Below are positions 26,840 through 35,493 of a stretch of 64,000 bases of DNA, piece by piece (within the stretch, counting starts at the first letter, position 1; each line of letters begins with the position of its first letter). Below the pieces are notes generated by a model. It saw only the letters and a program-made list of their open reading frames with translations, searched no databases and was not told the DNA's origin. This stretch comes from Alicyclobacillus sp. SP_1 (lineage in GTDB: Bacteria > Bacillota > Bacilli > Alicyclobacillales > Alicyclobacillaceae). The stretch is from NCBI RefSeq assembly GCF_024706985.1, contig NZ_JAMCCX010000011.1:22417-86416 (forward strand). Reading direction: 5' to 3'. The translations under genes and the position numbers were made by a program.

Positions 26840-26867
26840 ATGGATTAAACACGTCTCCCTCTCACAG

Positions 26868-27015
26868 TTTGCCTCCGAGGTTAGTTGTCGGGTTCAGGCG
26901 GTCGAGAACGCCTGTTTGGTAAGAACCAAATTCACCCCAAGTGCTGAACTTTGCCAAGTGCTTCGCTCAGCAACAAAAATCCCCCGTACATCTATAACAT
27001 AGACGATTCGGCTGA
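26868..27015 (-). ncRNA. c-di-AMP riboswitch (ydaO-yuaA class)
   Basis: In the minus-strand leader of the LysM-SleB gene the class-defining blocks appear in order: GCCGAATC (27012-27005), a TCTAT-GTT-ATAGA hairpin, GTACGGGGGA, GGGGTGAAT, a hairpin TTTGGT-4-ACCAAA, a CAGGCG-8-CGCCTG hairpin, ACCCGACAACTAACC and CTCGGAGGC (26879-26871). The first and last blocks form the closing stem. These match the conserved segments I know from the B. subtilis ydaO and Thermoanaerobacter aptamers. The class binds c-di-AMP and usually turns genes off. No intrinsic terminator lies in the roughly 28 bases before the ATG, so control by translation or by promoter-proximal structure is possible. Confidence 0.93.
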
Positions 27016-27090
27016 AGTGGCGTGCTAGAACAGTATCATGAAACCCGTGAATTGTAACGAATCAATTTCTGACAGTCGTACTATATTATT

Positions 27091-27996
27091 TTACGAATAA
27101 TTGTTCTTGCGGGGGTATTTTAGGCGAATCGAGGAGTCACTAAACCACATACCAAGAAGGATGAACGCCGCGCCCAGCATAGCATCGAGGGACATTCGTT
27201 GATGAGCCCACCACCAGGACAACACGGCAGCAAATACTGGTTCCATAGTAAAAATAATAGCTATTTGCGATGCCGATATGGCTCGTTGGCCGATATTTTG
27301 AATGTAATAAGCAAACGCTGTAGCCAATACCCCGTTAACTAAGAGCGCTATCATGACCTGTGGTTGACTGAAGGGAATTGTAGACCACGTATGATTTCCC
27401 GAAATAACTTCCGTCGAAAAAAAGGATAACAGCGCCATCACACCAATCTCAAGCCACGCCAAAGTCAGCGGGTGTATGTCGGGAGAAAATCGGTCAATCA
27501 AGAGAACCTGGAGTGCCATGAACAGTGCACAAGCCAATCCATACCAAACGCCAACATTGAGTCCGAACAACTGTGTCCCACACAGTAAGAACAGTCCCAG
27601 GAGGGCGAATAGAGAACCACCCCATAGGCGCATACCGGGTTTTTTTGCACGGCGCAACAAAAGCGACAACATGGGAACTAACACCACGGACAATCCCGTT
27701 AAAAAAGCGCTGGTCGCGGCGGATGTTGTCTCCAAGCCAAAAGTCTGAAATGCATATCCCAGGTACAAAACGACACCAACGCCCAATCCCACAAGCACGT
27801 TGCGACGCGTCAGACCAGCTCTGGCCGATTTTTGGAGTACTACTGGAAACGTCAGTAAAACAGCAGCCATTGTAAACCGAACCGCCAAGAACGCAAAAGG
27901 TGATATGTAAGGCAAGGCAGACTTCGTCAGCGTGAAGGTCGCTCCCCAAACGAGCGTCACGAATAGAAGCAACAAGACCATCCCTCTTTGATGCAT
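27091..27996 (-). CDS. EamA/DMT-superfamily transporter
   Basis: The 301-residue protein starts at MHQRGM (ATG 27996, AAAGGAG nine bases upstream). It has ten predicted hydrophobic segments in two EamA repeats, with the family's start pattern (LVWGATFTLTK) and the second-repeat element near the C-terminus (MEPVFAAVLSWWW). DMT-family members export amino acids, nucleotides or drugs; the substrate is not evident. A longer frame to 28104 would cover the leader and is rejected. The gene is transcribed divergently from the 3D-domain gene. Confidence 0.88.
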   Translation of the reverse strand: MHQRGMVLLLLFVTLVWGATFTLTKSALPYISPFAFLAVRFTMAAVLLTFPVVLQKSARAGLTRRNVLVGLGVGVVLYLGYAFQTFGLETTSAATSAFLTGLSVVLVPMLSLLLRRAKKPGMRLWGGSLFALLGLFLLCGTQLFGLNVGVWYGLACALFMALQVLLIDRFSPDIHPLTLAWLEIGVMALLSFFSTEVISGNHTWSTIPFSQPQVMIALLVNGVLATAFAYYIQNIGQRAISASQIAIIFTMEPVFAAVLSWWWAHQRMSLDAMLGAAFILLGMWFSDSSIRLKYPRKNNYS

Positions 27997-28256
27997 AAAG
28001 ATTTTCTCCTTTATCATCGATTGCAAAAGACCACCTGACGGCAAACAAGCACTTCCCTGCAAGTCGCCTTGAGCAAGACTCCATTCATGAGTGTACTCCG
28101 TCATACGAGCGTGACGCTAGTGGCAGTTTTGGGAGAATAATCGGTTGGGGGCTTACATACAGAGCATTAAGACATGACACTTCTCTTTCATGAAAATTCC
28201 ATATTTTAGTTGCATGGACACATTTGGAGGATGAGAAAGAGGATAGGGGTGAGTCT

Positions 28257-29144
28257 TTGCGTACTCAAAAAACAGCTCCGTTATTGGCATCTGCGGCGCT
28301 CGTTGCGTTTACCGCAGACTACCTGGCTCCGTTGCCGCCGGTAACATTCGGCCAACGGCTGGTTTTTTCTCAAATCAATCTGCTTGAGTCTGTCCAGACC
28401 ATTCACGCGATGAATCCCTACAGAGCCGACCCATCCCACCCCCGAAATCTAACCATGAAAGTGTCTTATCACCGACACCAACGGCGAGCAAATCGGCCAT
28501 CCGGGGCTAGGAGCCAGCTCGAGTCACACCCAGTTTACGGAATTTCCAACGGGCCAAGCCATCCAGAAGAACATGTAGAGACTTTTTTGCTTCGCAAAAA
28601 TGTACCCTATCCGCGCATTCAACGCCCTACCGTGTCCATGCCAGCCGGGCAAATTAAGGTGATTCAAAAAGGTCGCCCGGGGCAAAAGATCACGTCGATG
28701 AAAATCGTATATCTGTCCGGCAAACGAATCGCAACTCGCGAGACCGTCCATGTTATCCCAGCTATTCCGGAAATCACTCTTGTCGGACAAAAACAAACAC
28801 GGATAAAGTCCGTCACAACCAATGTGCCAACCGCTCGCTCTCTGACTTCTCGTTCAGAGACCCCGCTTGAACATTCCGAAGCGATTTCGGTTCTGGCCAC
28901 TGCCTATGTGGCAGGAGGAACCACGGCGACAGGAGTACCTGCAGAGCCTGGAGTCATTGCCGTTGACCCCTCCGTGATTCCTCTGGGGTCCCGAGTTTAC
29001 GTCCCGGGTTTTGGAACGCTTGTGGCTGCGGACACGGGCGGCGACATTGTCGGTGACCGAATTGACATCTGTGTGAGCACTTATACGGAGGCCATCGACT
29101 TTGGCCGACGCGATTTGACGATTTACGTGCTACAGTCTTCTTGA
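28257..29144 (+). CDS. Exported G5 and 3D-domain protein (YabE/YocH-like)
   Basis: The product, about 295 residues, has a hydrophobic N-terminal segment, a variable basic region, a probable G5 domain (about 130-200, ending in the VHVIPAIPEI repeat) and a C-terminal 3D domain with its three conserved aspartates (AVDPSVIPLGSRVY, AADTGGDIVGDRIDI). The 3D fold is the beta-barrel of MltA-like and resuscitation-promoting-factor-like muralytic enzymes. No clear catalytic transglycosylase module is seen apart from the 3D barrel. I prefer the TTG at 28257 (GGGGTG upstream) over the TTG at 28224. It is convergent with spo0A. Confidence 0.8.
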   Translation: MRTQKTAPLLASAALVAFTADYLAPLPPVTFGQRLVFSQINLLESVQTIHAMNPYRADPSHPRNLTMKVSYHRHQRRANRPSGARSQLESHPVYGISNGPSHPEEHVETFLLRKNVPYPRIQRPTVSMPAGQIKVIQKGRPGQKITSMKIVYLSGKRIATRETVHVIPAIPEITLVGQKQTRIKSVTTNVPTARSLTSRSETPLEHSEAISVLATAYVAGGTTATGVPAEPGVIAVDPSVIPLGSRVYVPGFGTLVAADTGGDIVGDRIDICVSTYTEAIDFGRRDLTIYVLQSS

Positions 29145-29187
29145 CCCTCTGCGCTCTCCAGCATGTGTTACCCGTATAAGGGCGTAT

Positions 29188-29985
29188 TTAACCGACTCTG
29201 TGCTCCATTCGAAGTTTGTCTGCAATCATTGCGATAAACTCAGAATTCGTTGGTTTTGTTTTCGAGGCGCTCACGGTATACCCAAACATGGTGCGAATGG
29301 CATCCATGTTTCCTCTTCCCCAAGCAACCTCAATGGAATGCCGAATGGCGCGTTCCACGCGGCTTGGCGTTGTCTTATAACGTTCCGCAATGCGCGGATA
29401 CAATACCTTTGTAATGGAGCCCAAAATTTCAACATCCTGAAACACAATGCCGATAGCTTCGCGCAAATAATGATACCCTTTAATGTGCGCGGGAACTCCA
29501 ATTTCGTGAATGATTTGCGTAATTTGTGCATCGACCGTTTTTCTTCCCGGCACCTGTGATGACATTGAATATAAGGCCAGATTGTTTGAAGAAGTCGCCG
29601 CAACTGGGGCATTCGAGGAATAGACAATTTGCCGAATTCGTTCGGCCAGCGTCGACATATCAAACGGCTTTAAGATGAAATAGGACACACCCAATTCTGC
29701 GGCACGGCGAGTGACATGTTCTTGACCGAATGCCGTGAGCATGACAACTTTAGGCAGCTTTGAGCACATCTCAGTCAGTCGTTCCAGAGTCCCAATTCCA
29801 TCTAAAACAGGCATGATGATGTCCAACACAATGACATCGGGAACTCTTTCGCGCACCAGTTCCAACACTTCCGTACCGTTGTAGGCGACACCAGAAACAT
29901 TCATATCGCCTTGTGCTGAGATAAATTCCGCCAACACATCCGCAAATTCCTTGTTGTCATCCGCAATTAACACATCTAAGACCAC
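29188..29985 (-). CDS. spo0A: Stage 0 sporulation protein A, response regulator
   Basis: Spo0A is the master regulator of sporulation entry. The receiver domain has acidic D9-D10, the phospho-acceptor D55 and the Lys of ILKPFD. It is joined by a linker to the Spo0A C-terminal DNA-binding domain (recognition-helix region [15 protein letters not shown]). I start at a GTG (29985), because AGGGGGG lies seven bases upstream and the protein then begins [11 protein letters not shown]; an ATG six codons earlier has no ribosome-binding site. That gives 265 aa, matching B. subtilis (267). Paired 0A boxes at 30084-30100 indicate autoregulation. spoIVB lies directly upstream as in Bacillus. Confidence 0.96.
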   Translation of the reverse strand: MVLDVLIADDNKEFADVLAEFISAQGDMNVSGVAYNGTEVLELVRERVPDVIVLDIIMPVLDGIGTLERLTEMCSKLPKVVMLTAFGQEHVTRRAAELGVSYFILKPFDMSTLAERIRQIVYSSNAPVAATSSNNLALYSMSSQVPGRKTVDAQITQIIHEIGVPAHIKGYHYLREAIGIVFQDVEILGSITKVLYPRIAERYKTTPSRVERAIRHSIEVAWGRGNMDAIRTMFGYTVSASKTKPTNSEFIAMIADKLRMEHRVG

Positions 29986-30018
29986 CAGAAAACCCCCCTG
30001 CATTCACTGTGAATCATT

Positions 30019-30025
30019 TTCGACA
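30019..30025 (-). promoter_or_regulatory. Third Spo0A box near the spo0A start
   Basis: TGTCGAA on the minus strand, 33-40 bases before the spo0A GTG and just downstream of the likely transcription start. The heptamer alone is common by chance, but its presence with the pair at 30084-30100 makes a regulatory role plausible. Confidence 0.45.
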
Positions 30026-30047
30026 AATCGGGGGGGAGTCCTGCCAA

Positions 30048-30076
30048 ATACTATGCAATACTTTTCGCCGTGTTCA
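30048..30076 (-). promoter_or_regulatory. Candidate spo0A promoter
   Basis: TGAACA (30076-30071, 4/6), a 17-base spacer, then TAGTAT (30053-30048, 4/6) on the minus strand. The Spo0A box pair abuts the -35 side. No sigma-H sequence of the Bacillus spo0A type is obvious. Confidence 0.4.
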
Positions 30077-30083
30077 TAGGCTA

Positions 30084-30100
30084 TTCGACATATTTCGACA
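30084..30100 (-). promoter_or_regulatory. Paired Spo0A boxes upstream of spo0A
   Basis: Two perfect TGTCGAA heptamers (30090-30084 and 30100-30094 on the minus strand) are spaced exactly 10 bases apart, one helical turn, as needed for a Spo0A dimer. They lie just upstream of the candidate -35 box, a normal activator position. Confidence 0.75.
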
Positions 30101-30127
30101 CACTTCCGTCGATTCGCTCGTACGTCG

Positions 30128-31405
30128 TCAGCGATGGACGTGTGCCGTACGATGCTCGAGTCGCATCCCAGGATGGCTCTTGTCTGTTGCCAACATCCAT
30201 TCTGCAAACACTCCGTAGCCTCGCGTCGGATCGGACACAAAGACATGCGTCACGGCTCCTACCAAACGCCCGTCCTGGACAATGGGGCTGCCGCTCATTC
30301 CTTGAACGATGCCACCTGCCTGTTTTAACAGTCGTGCATCTGCCACGCGAATGACAAAGCTCTTGGGTTCGATCCGCCGAATGTCACCCAATCTCTCAAT
30401 ATTGACCCGAAACGACTCCACTCGCTGCTGATGCAACACTGTAAACACGATGGCAGGTCCAACATGCACTTCGGAAGGCTTAGCGACGGGCATCAACGGG
30501 CCAGTCTCACTGTCAACATCATCGTTGCCAAAGACTCCAAAATCATTGTTGCTATCAATGTCTCCCATCGGGCGTCCTCGCGAGGAAAACTGTCCTCTCT
30601 TTTCGCCCGGTTCTCCGGACTGTCCCCGAATAATACTGACAATGTGCGCAGGATATACGAAACCCCGCCCGTGGATGGGTTGTCCGGTATCTAGGTCCGT
30701 CACAACATGACCTAAAGCGCCGAATCGGTGCGTCGTCGGATTGAAGTAAGTCAAAGTCCCCACACCAGAAGCACGGTCTCGCACATACAGTCCCAAATGA
30801 GATATGCCGTGATCGTCAAGTTTGGGTCTGACGGTCAACATTTTTTCTCGTCCGAGGCTGTCAACTTGAATTTGAACCGCATGGGTCGCGTGCGCCACGC
30901 GTAATGCCAAGTCTGCTGCCGAATGAATTTTGTGACCGTTGATACCAACAATCATGTCCCCGATCCGAATCGACGACGACTTCGCGGGTGAGGGAACGTC
31001 TCCGAGGGATTGAAAGCCTACGACCATAGCGCCATCTGCTTGCAGGCGAATGCCTACCGACTGTCCACCAATATGAACGTATTGACGGGGCGCGGCATCT
31101 GCTGGATGCACATGGCGATTTCCAGAAGCGATGAAATGCGTCAACCACCCAGAAGAAAACATGGACTCCCATGACATGCTCTGAACACCTAGCAGTGGAT
31201 GATGAGTACTGGAAGCACTATCGTCGACATGGTGAGGAAGCCATTCAGAACTATATTGAACAGGTAATGCTGCGTTTGTCTCTTGACCGTGGCCGTGCAT
31301 GGGCACAGCCAGGCCATGTAAGCTGCTTGCCCACAATGAACTGCCAATTCCAACAGATGAACTCAGCGCAACAAGGTACGCCCATTTCTTGAGCCACCTA
31401 CACAT
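30128..31405 (-). CDS. spoIVB: SpoIVB peptidase (S55), PDZ-containing
   Basis: SpoIVB is the forespore-secreted serine peptidase that cuts SpoIVFA and so activates sigma-K. The protein starts at MCRWLKK (ATG 31405, GGGAG eight bases upstream) and has an N-terminal membrane signal, a PDZ domain (about 115-190) and the S55 peptidase domain with the catalytic His in LGHVVTD and the Ser in MSGSP (about 370-374). The 425-aa length equals that of B. subtilis (425). A longer frame to 31507 is in the promoter region. A small hairpin CCACG-7-CGTGG precedes the ribosome-binding site. The recN-spoIVB-spo0A order is conserved. Confidence 0.95.
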   Translation of the reverse strand: MCRWLKKWAYLVALSSSVGIGSSLWASSLHGLAVPMHGHGQETNAALPVQYSSEWLPHHVDDSASSTHHPLLGVQSMSWESMFSSGWLTHFIASGNRHVHPADAAPRQYVHIGGQSVGIRLQADGAMVVGFQSLGDVPSPAKSSSIRIGDMIVGINGHKIHSAADLALRVAHATHAVQIQVDSLGREKMLTVRPKLDDHGISHLGLYVRDRASGVGTLTYFNPTTHRFGALGHVVTDLDTGQPIHGRGFVYPAHIVSIIRGQSGEPGEKRGQFSSRGRPMGDIDSNNDFGVFGNDDVDSETGPLMPVAKPSEVHVGPAIVFTVLHQQRVESFRVNIERLGDIRRIEPKSFVIRVADARLLKQAGGIVQGMSGSPIVQDGRLVGAVTHVFVSDPTRGYGVFAEWMLATDKSHPGMRLEHRTAHVHR

Positions 31406-31514
31406 TGCAGCATCTCCCTTCGACAGACACCTCCACGTCTTTTGCGTGGTCTTAAGGTACCCGACGAAGCCGGCAATATGACGTTCAAAATGAGCCTGCC
31501 ACGGCAATCAGCCG

Positions 31515-33188
31515 CTAAAGTTGACAATAACTTTTCAAAAGGGCTCGAGCGTGTTCTAGCGCTGTGGAATCCGCCACAGACGAACCTAAGAGACGTGCCA
31601 CTTCGTCAATGCGCTCCGTCTCATGCAGATACTGCACCGTGGACCGCATGGAGTTTTCTAAGACTTCTTTGCGGACTATGTAGTGGTCGTGTCCAGAAGC
31701 AGCAATCTGCGCTGAATGCGTGACACACAGTACCTGACGATGTTCAGAAAGTATGCGTAATTGTTCGGCAATCCGCTGGGCCGCAACCCCGCTTACACCA
31801 GTATCAATCTCGTCAAAAATCAGTGTATCGACTTCATCGACTTCGGCTAATACCACTTTGAGTGCCAACAAAGTCCTTGACAACTCGCCTCCCGAAGCAG
31901 TTTTCGCCAACGGTCGCAGTTCTTCTCCAACATTGGATGTGAAAATATATTCAATCTGCTCCGCACCCATGGGGCTTATCTCCCGGGGCACAAAGTGTAC
32001 TTGAAAATCAGCGTGGTCCATGTCCAACTGCTTTAAGACGCGAACGGTCTCGGCAGACAGCTTATGGGCAATCTTCTTTCTTTCTTCCGTCAAGTGTGCA
32101 GCCGCTTCAAGAAGTGCTTGCTTGCGCTCAGAGGCGCGTCTTTGAGCCTCCTCCATGCGATCCTCCAAATTGCTGAAGACATCCAATTCGGCGACGATAC
32201 GTTCCCGATAGGCTAGTACCTCTTCGATAGTGCTTCCGTATTTCCTCAACAAGGAACGTATCACGGCGAGTCTATCTTCGACCTCTTGGAATCTCTCCGG
32301 CTGAAATTCCAGGGTTCTTCCGAACTTTTGCAAGGTCACTTCCGCCTCTTCTGCATGGACACGCGCCGTATTCAACAGCGCCACGACTTCATTCAATTCT
32401 GGATGAAATTCGCACACGGAGGACAATGTCGTTTCGGCGTGCGCCAACTCGGCGACAATTCCACCCGAGTCAGTGCCTCCGTCTAAACCAACCATCGCTT
32501 CATCAAAGGCATGGCGAATTTTGTCTGCTGCCTGCAGCCGTTTTCTCTCCAAACGTAACGCATCGTCTTCCCCGACCGAGAGTGCGGCTTGGTCAATTTC
32601 ATCACGCTGAAACGCAAGCATGTCCATTTTCATGAGACGCTCACGACTACTGGTATGTAAGGATGTGACCAATTCATCGGCTTCCTGCCATTCTGTATAG
32701 CAATTTCGAACGCGATTTACCAAGTCTTCTAAGTGACCGTAACTGTCCAACAAGAGCATTTGAACGCTTGGCTGCAGCAGACCATGTTGCTCGTGCTGAC
32801 TGTGCTGCTGGACTAACAAACTGCCAATTTCCCGCAACATTCGGACGTTCACGGACCGACCATTGAGCTTGCAGATAGACCGCCCATTTCTCGATACCCT
32901 TCTATGTAGGATGAGATCAGCCTCGACTTCAATACCCCACTCAGTCAACTTCGAGGAAAGAAGAACCGGCATGACGGGCAAGTGGAACGTTCCCTCGACC
33001 AAACCTTCATCGTAGCCAGTTTGAATCATTTCTGGAGAAAAGCGCTCGCCTAATAAAAAGCCAATCGAGTCCAGCAATACGGACTTTCCGGCACCCGTCT
33101 CTCCGGTGATGACGGAAAGTCTAGAACCAATGACCCACTCCACGCGCTCCATTAAGCCGATATGTTCTACGGTCAACTCGACCAACAT
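31515..33188 (-). CDS. recN: DNA repair protein RecN
   Basis: RecN is an SMC-like ATPase that gathers double-strand breaks for recombinational repair. Walker A GETGAGKS is at 29-36, a long coiled-coil region follows (about 150-370), and the ABC signature (TASGGELSR), Walker B (TLIFDEID) and His-switch (VLCVTHS) lie in the last third. The gene starts at MLVELT (ATG 33188), with AGAGGTG upstream, giving 557 aa. It begins six bases after the NAD kinase stop. Bacillus has ahrC (argR) upstream of recN; here NAD kinase fills that position. Confidence 0.95.
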   Translation of the reverse strand: MLVELTVEHIGLMERVEWVIGSRLSVITGETGAGKSVLLDSIGFLLGERFSPEMIQTGYDEGLVEGTFHLPVMPVLLSSKLTEWGIEVEADLILHRRVSRNGRSICKLNGRSVNVRMLREIGSLLVQQHSQHEQHGLLQPSVQMLLLDSYGHLEDLVNRVRNCYTEWQEADELVTSLHTSSRERLMKMDMLAFQRDEIDQAALSVGEDDALRLERKRLQAADKIRHAFDEAMVGLDGGTDSGGIVAELAHAETTLSSVCEFHPELNEVVALLNTARVHAEEAEVTLQKFGRTLEFQPERFQEVEDRLAVIRSLLRKYGSTIEEVLAYRERIVAELDVFSNLEDRMEEAQRRASERKQALLEAAAHLTEERKKIAHKLSAETVRVLKQLDMDHADFQVHFVPREISPMGAEQIEYIFTSNVGEELRPLAKTASGGELSRTLLALKVVLAEVDEVDTLIFDEIDTGVSGVAAQRIAEQLRILSEHRQVLCVTHSAQIAASGHDHYIVRKEVLENSMRSTVQYLHETERIDEVARLLGSSVADSTALEHARALLKSYCQL

Positions 33189-33192
33189 GTTT

Positions 33193-34062
33193 TCACACCT
33201 CTTGACTTGCCGCATCATCCTTAGGATTTCTCAACTTTTTACGCAGCACCGAAAAAAATTCGCGGTCTCTCCATTTAACTAGGGTCGTACTTTGTGGAGC
33301 GCGACGAATCAGGACTTCATCTTCGGGTTCCAGATTAAAGCCTACTTGACCGTCTACCGTGAGACCAATTTCTTTGTGAGCAGCATGCACCATGAGCCGA
33401 ATTTGCTGCCGACTGTCAATCACGAAGGGTCGGGCGGACAAGGTATGTGGACAAATCGGCGTGACTAACAAAATCTCTAAATGGGGTGCGACGATGGGGC
33501 CCCCACACGACAGAGAATATGCGGTCGATCCCGTTGGTGTTGAAACCAGCACCCCGTCTCCGCGATATGTGTCTACAAATACGCTGTCCACATACACGTC
33601 AATGGTAGCCATGCGACCAAAAGTACCTTTGGCGATCCCGATATCGTTCAGTCCACTGAAAGAAGTCAACAACTTGCCGCTCCGACGAACAACCGCTTCA
33701 AACATAATGCGCGTTTCCAAGACGTAATCTTTGTCCGCAAGGCGGCGAATTGCTTCCTGCAATTCATCAGGATGAGACTCTGTCAGAAAGCCCATGTGAC
33801 CTACATTGATTCCGAGCAGAGGAACTTGGTAAACAGCCAGCTGTCGAGCGACGGCAAGTAACGTGCCGTCCCCGCCCAAAACCACAACCACTTCAGCACT
33901 TCGCAACTCAGCTTCATCCCACGTTGCGTTGTAGAGAGCGTCTGCATCTGCCCGATAACTGGAAACATCAAATCCATGTGCTTGGAGAAGCTCCTGCACG
34001 CGGCCTAAGACTGCACAGGCTTTCGGCTTATCCGGATTGAACAATAGAACTGCCTTTCGCAC
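33193..34062 (-). CDS. nadK: NAD kinase
   Basis: This enzyme phosphorylates NAD to NADP. The GGDGT motif (VVLGGDGTLLAVAR), the NxGxxGFL segment (INVGHMGFL) and the TPTGSTAYSLSCGGP loop that binds NAD are all present. The start is the GTG at 34062 (AAGGAG seven bases upstream), giving 289 aa; the frame continues upstream to 34281 without conservation. It lies between an unknown membrane-protein gene and recN and probably shares their transcript. Confidence 0.94.
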   Translation of the reverse strand: MRKAVLLFNPDKPKACAVLGRVQELLQAHGFDVSSYRADADALYNATWDEAELRSAEVVVVLGGDGTLLAVARQLAVYQVPLLGINVGHMGFLTESHPDELQEAIRRLADKDYVLETRIMFEAVVRRSGKLLTSFSGLNDIGIAKGTFGRMATIDVYVDSVFVDTYRGDGVLVSTPTGSTAYSLSCGGPIVAPHLEILLVTPICPHTLSARPFVIDSRQQIRLMVHAAHKEIGLTVDGQVGFNLEPEDEVLIRRAPQSTTLVKWRDREFFSVLRKKLRNPKDDAASQEV

Positions 34063-34091
34063 CTCTTGTCTCCTTCCCACGCTAGACAAGA

Positions 34092-34613
34092 TTAATGATG
34101 ATTTAAAAGTACCATTCCAATCATCACACCGACTGCAAAAACACCAGACAGTCGAAATCGTCTGCGCCACCGCACGAATTTTGGAATGAATACGTCGTAG
34201 TCGAGGATATGGAGCGTCTCTCGATGCAGATTGACTACAAGAATGCCCTTCACATCGAGCAAGGAATACAGAGGAAAACAATTTGCCAACAACGTATGGG
34301 CTGTAGACTCAGATTCACCCTCGGCACAGATTACTTTCACAGCATAGTACGCTCCGTCTTTCCTTACAATAAAATCAACAAAAAATTTTTCCTCATGAGA
34401 CTGCATATCCGCATAACCAATCCAACCAGCCGTCTCCGTTTGCCGAATTAACTCATATCCCTGTGCCTCCAGAAATCGGCGGGCTGCGGTACGATGCCCA
34501 TCCATCCCGCTCCACGCCAGACGTAAAGTGCGTCGCAGTCGGATGTTTCGAGCAACGTACCAGAAGACTAGTGTGCTTCCCATCACTCCGAGAAAGCCAA
34601 TCACCACTGTCAT
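34092..34613 (-). CDS. Unknown two-TM protein with nuclease-fold-like core
   Basis: I do not recognise a named family. The 173-residue chain (start ATG 34613, weak GAGG; a GTG at 34622 is an alternative) has an N-terminal TM (about 4-20) and a C-terminal TM (about 155-172) around a soluble core. The core pattern GYELIRQ, FFVDFIVRKDG, AVKV, then LLDVKGILVVN resembles the beta-alpha-beta PD-(D/E)XK fold, with Asp80, but Ala91 sits where the family's Glu belongs, so activity is doubtful. It lies between tlyA and nadK, and the tight spacing implies one operon. The fold resemblance is inference only. Confidence 0.6.
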   Translation of the reverse strand: MTVVIGFLGVMGSTLVFWYVARNIRLRRTLRLAWSGMDGHRTAARRFLEAQGYELIRQTETAGWIGYADMQSHEEKFFVDFIVRKDGAYYAVKVICAEGESESTAHTLLANCFPLYSLLDVKGILVVNLHRETLHILDYDVFIPKFVRWRRRFRLSGVFAVGVMIGMVLLNHH

Positions 34614-34649
34614 CGACCTCACTTCGTTGACAAGGAACGTCGCCTGACC

Positions 34650-35486
34650 TCAGTTTTCAAGCACGTTCTGGAACCGGTGCTCTTTCCAAGCACGTTGAAC
34701 CAGTGACCGAACCGATAGGTCGTCAAACCCACGGTCGACCTCTCCAGAAAGCCGCCACCACCCCAAAAATTCGATGTTCCCGTCCCCACCCGTCACCGGC
34801 GATACGTCAAGTCCCAACACCGACCAACCTGCTTGTCGCACATATTCCAGCATGTCCAAGAGAACCCTAAAATGAACCTCCGGGTCACGCACAATTCCGC
34901 CTTTTCCAACGGAATCCCTCCCGGCTTCAAACTGCGGCTTGATGAGAGACAAGACATCTGCTCCTGGTGCCGCGACCTCCGCAATTTTCGGAAACAACAA
35001 AACGGTTGAAATGAAGGAGACATCCATCACGACCAAGTCAGGCTTCGGCGCAAATCGCGCTGCATCGACATGCCGAAAATTTGTTCTCTCCATCACTTCA
35101 ACCCGTTCGTCCTGGCGAATACTCCACGCGAGCTGACCATACCCAACATCAACAGCGAAGACCCTTGTGCATCCGTGTTGCAACAGACAGTCCGTAAATC
35201 CACCCGTTGACGCACCGACATCCAAAGCGATGCGCCCAGCACAGGGAACACGAAATTGTTCCAGAGCATGATTTAACTTGAGTCCTCCACGACTGACGTA
35301 CGGCGGCGCGGAGCCGCGCACGTCAATCTCGTCTAAAGCTCGTATGGAAAGGCCAGGTTTATCCGCAACCCGCCCATTCACAAAGACCCAGCCAGCCATA
35401 ACCGCTCGACGGGCAGCTTCTCTACTCGGGAATTTCTCCTGTTCAAACAGCCATACATCTAAACGCTGTCGATCCGTTCGACTCAA
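34650..35486 (-). CDS. tlyA: TlyA-family rRNA 2'-O-methyltransferase
   Basis: The protein has an N-terminal S4 RNA-binding domain (about residues 1-62) and an FtsJ-type Rossmann methyltransferase domain with the SAM site DVGASTGGF. The SRGGLKL linker is typical of TlyA. It is expected to methylate ribosomal RNA ribose in the 16S/23S subunits; the family has also been called a hemolysin. The 278-aa length is normal. It follows dxs by seven bases, as in Bacillus (yqxC), so it is part of the dxs operon. Confidence 0.93.
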   Translation of the reverse strand: MSRTDRQRLDVWLFEQEKFPSREAARRAVMAGWVFVNGRVADKPGLSIRALDEIDVRGSAPPYVSRGGLKLNHALEQFRVPCAGRIALDVGASTGGFTDCLLQHGCTRVFAVDVGYGQLAWSIRQDERVEVMERTNFRHVDAARFAPKPDLVVMDVSFISTVLLFPKIAEVAAPGADVLSLIKPQFEAGRDSVGKGGIVRDPEVHFRVLLDMLEYVRQAGWSVLGLDVSPVTGGDGNIEFLGWWRLSGEVDRGFDDLSVRSLVQRAWKEHRFQNVLEN

Positions 35487-35493
35487 TCATCCC

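Noticed and set aside
27997..28110. Riboswitch in the EamA leader
   Set aside because: The minus-strand leader has some hairpin potential but no conserved block of a known class, and it is too short to judge by eye.
31419..31425. TGTCGAA (Spo0A box) before spoIVB
   Set aside because: A single heptamer that overlaps the spoIVB ribosome-binding site; by chance about eight are expected in 64 kb on two strands. Without a partner box it is not called.
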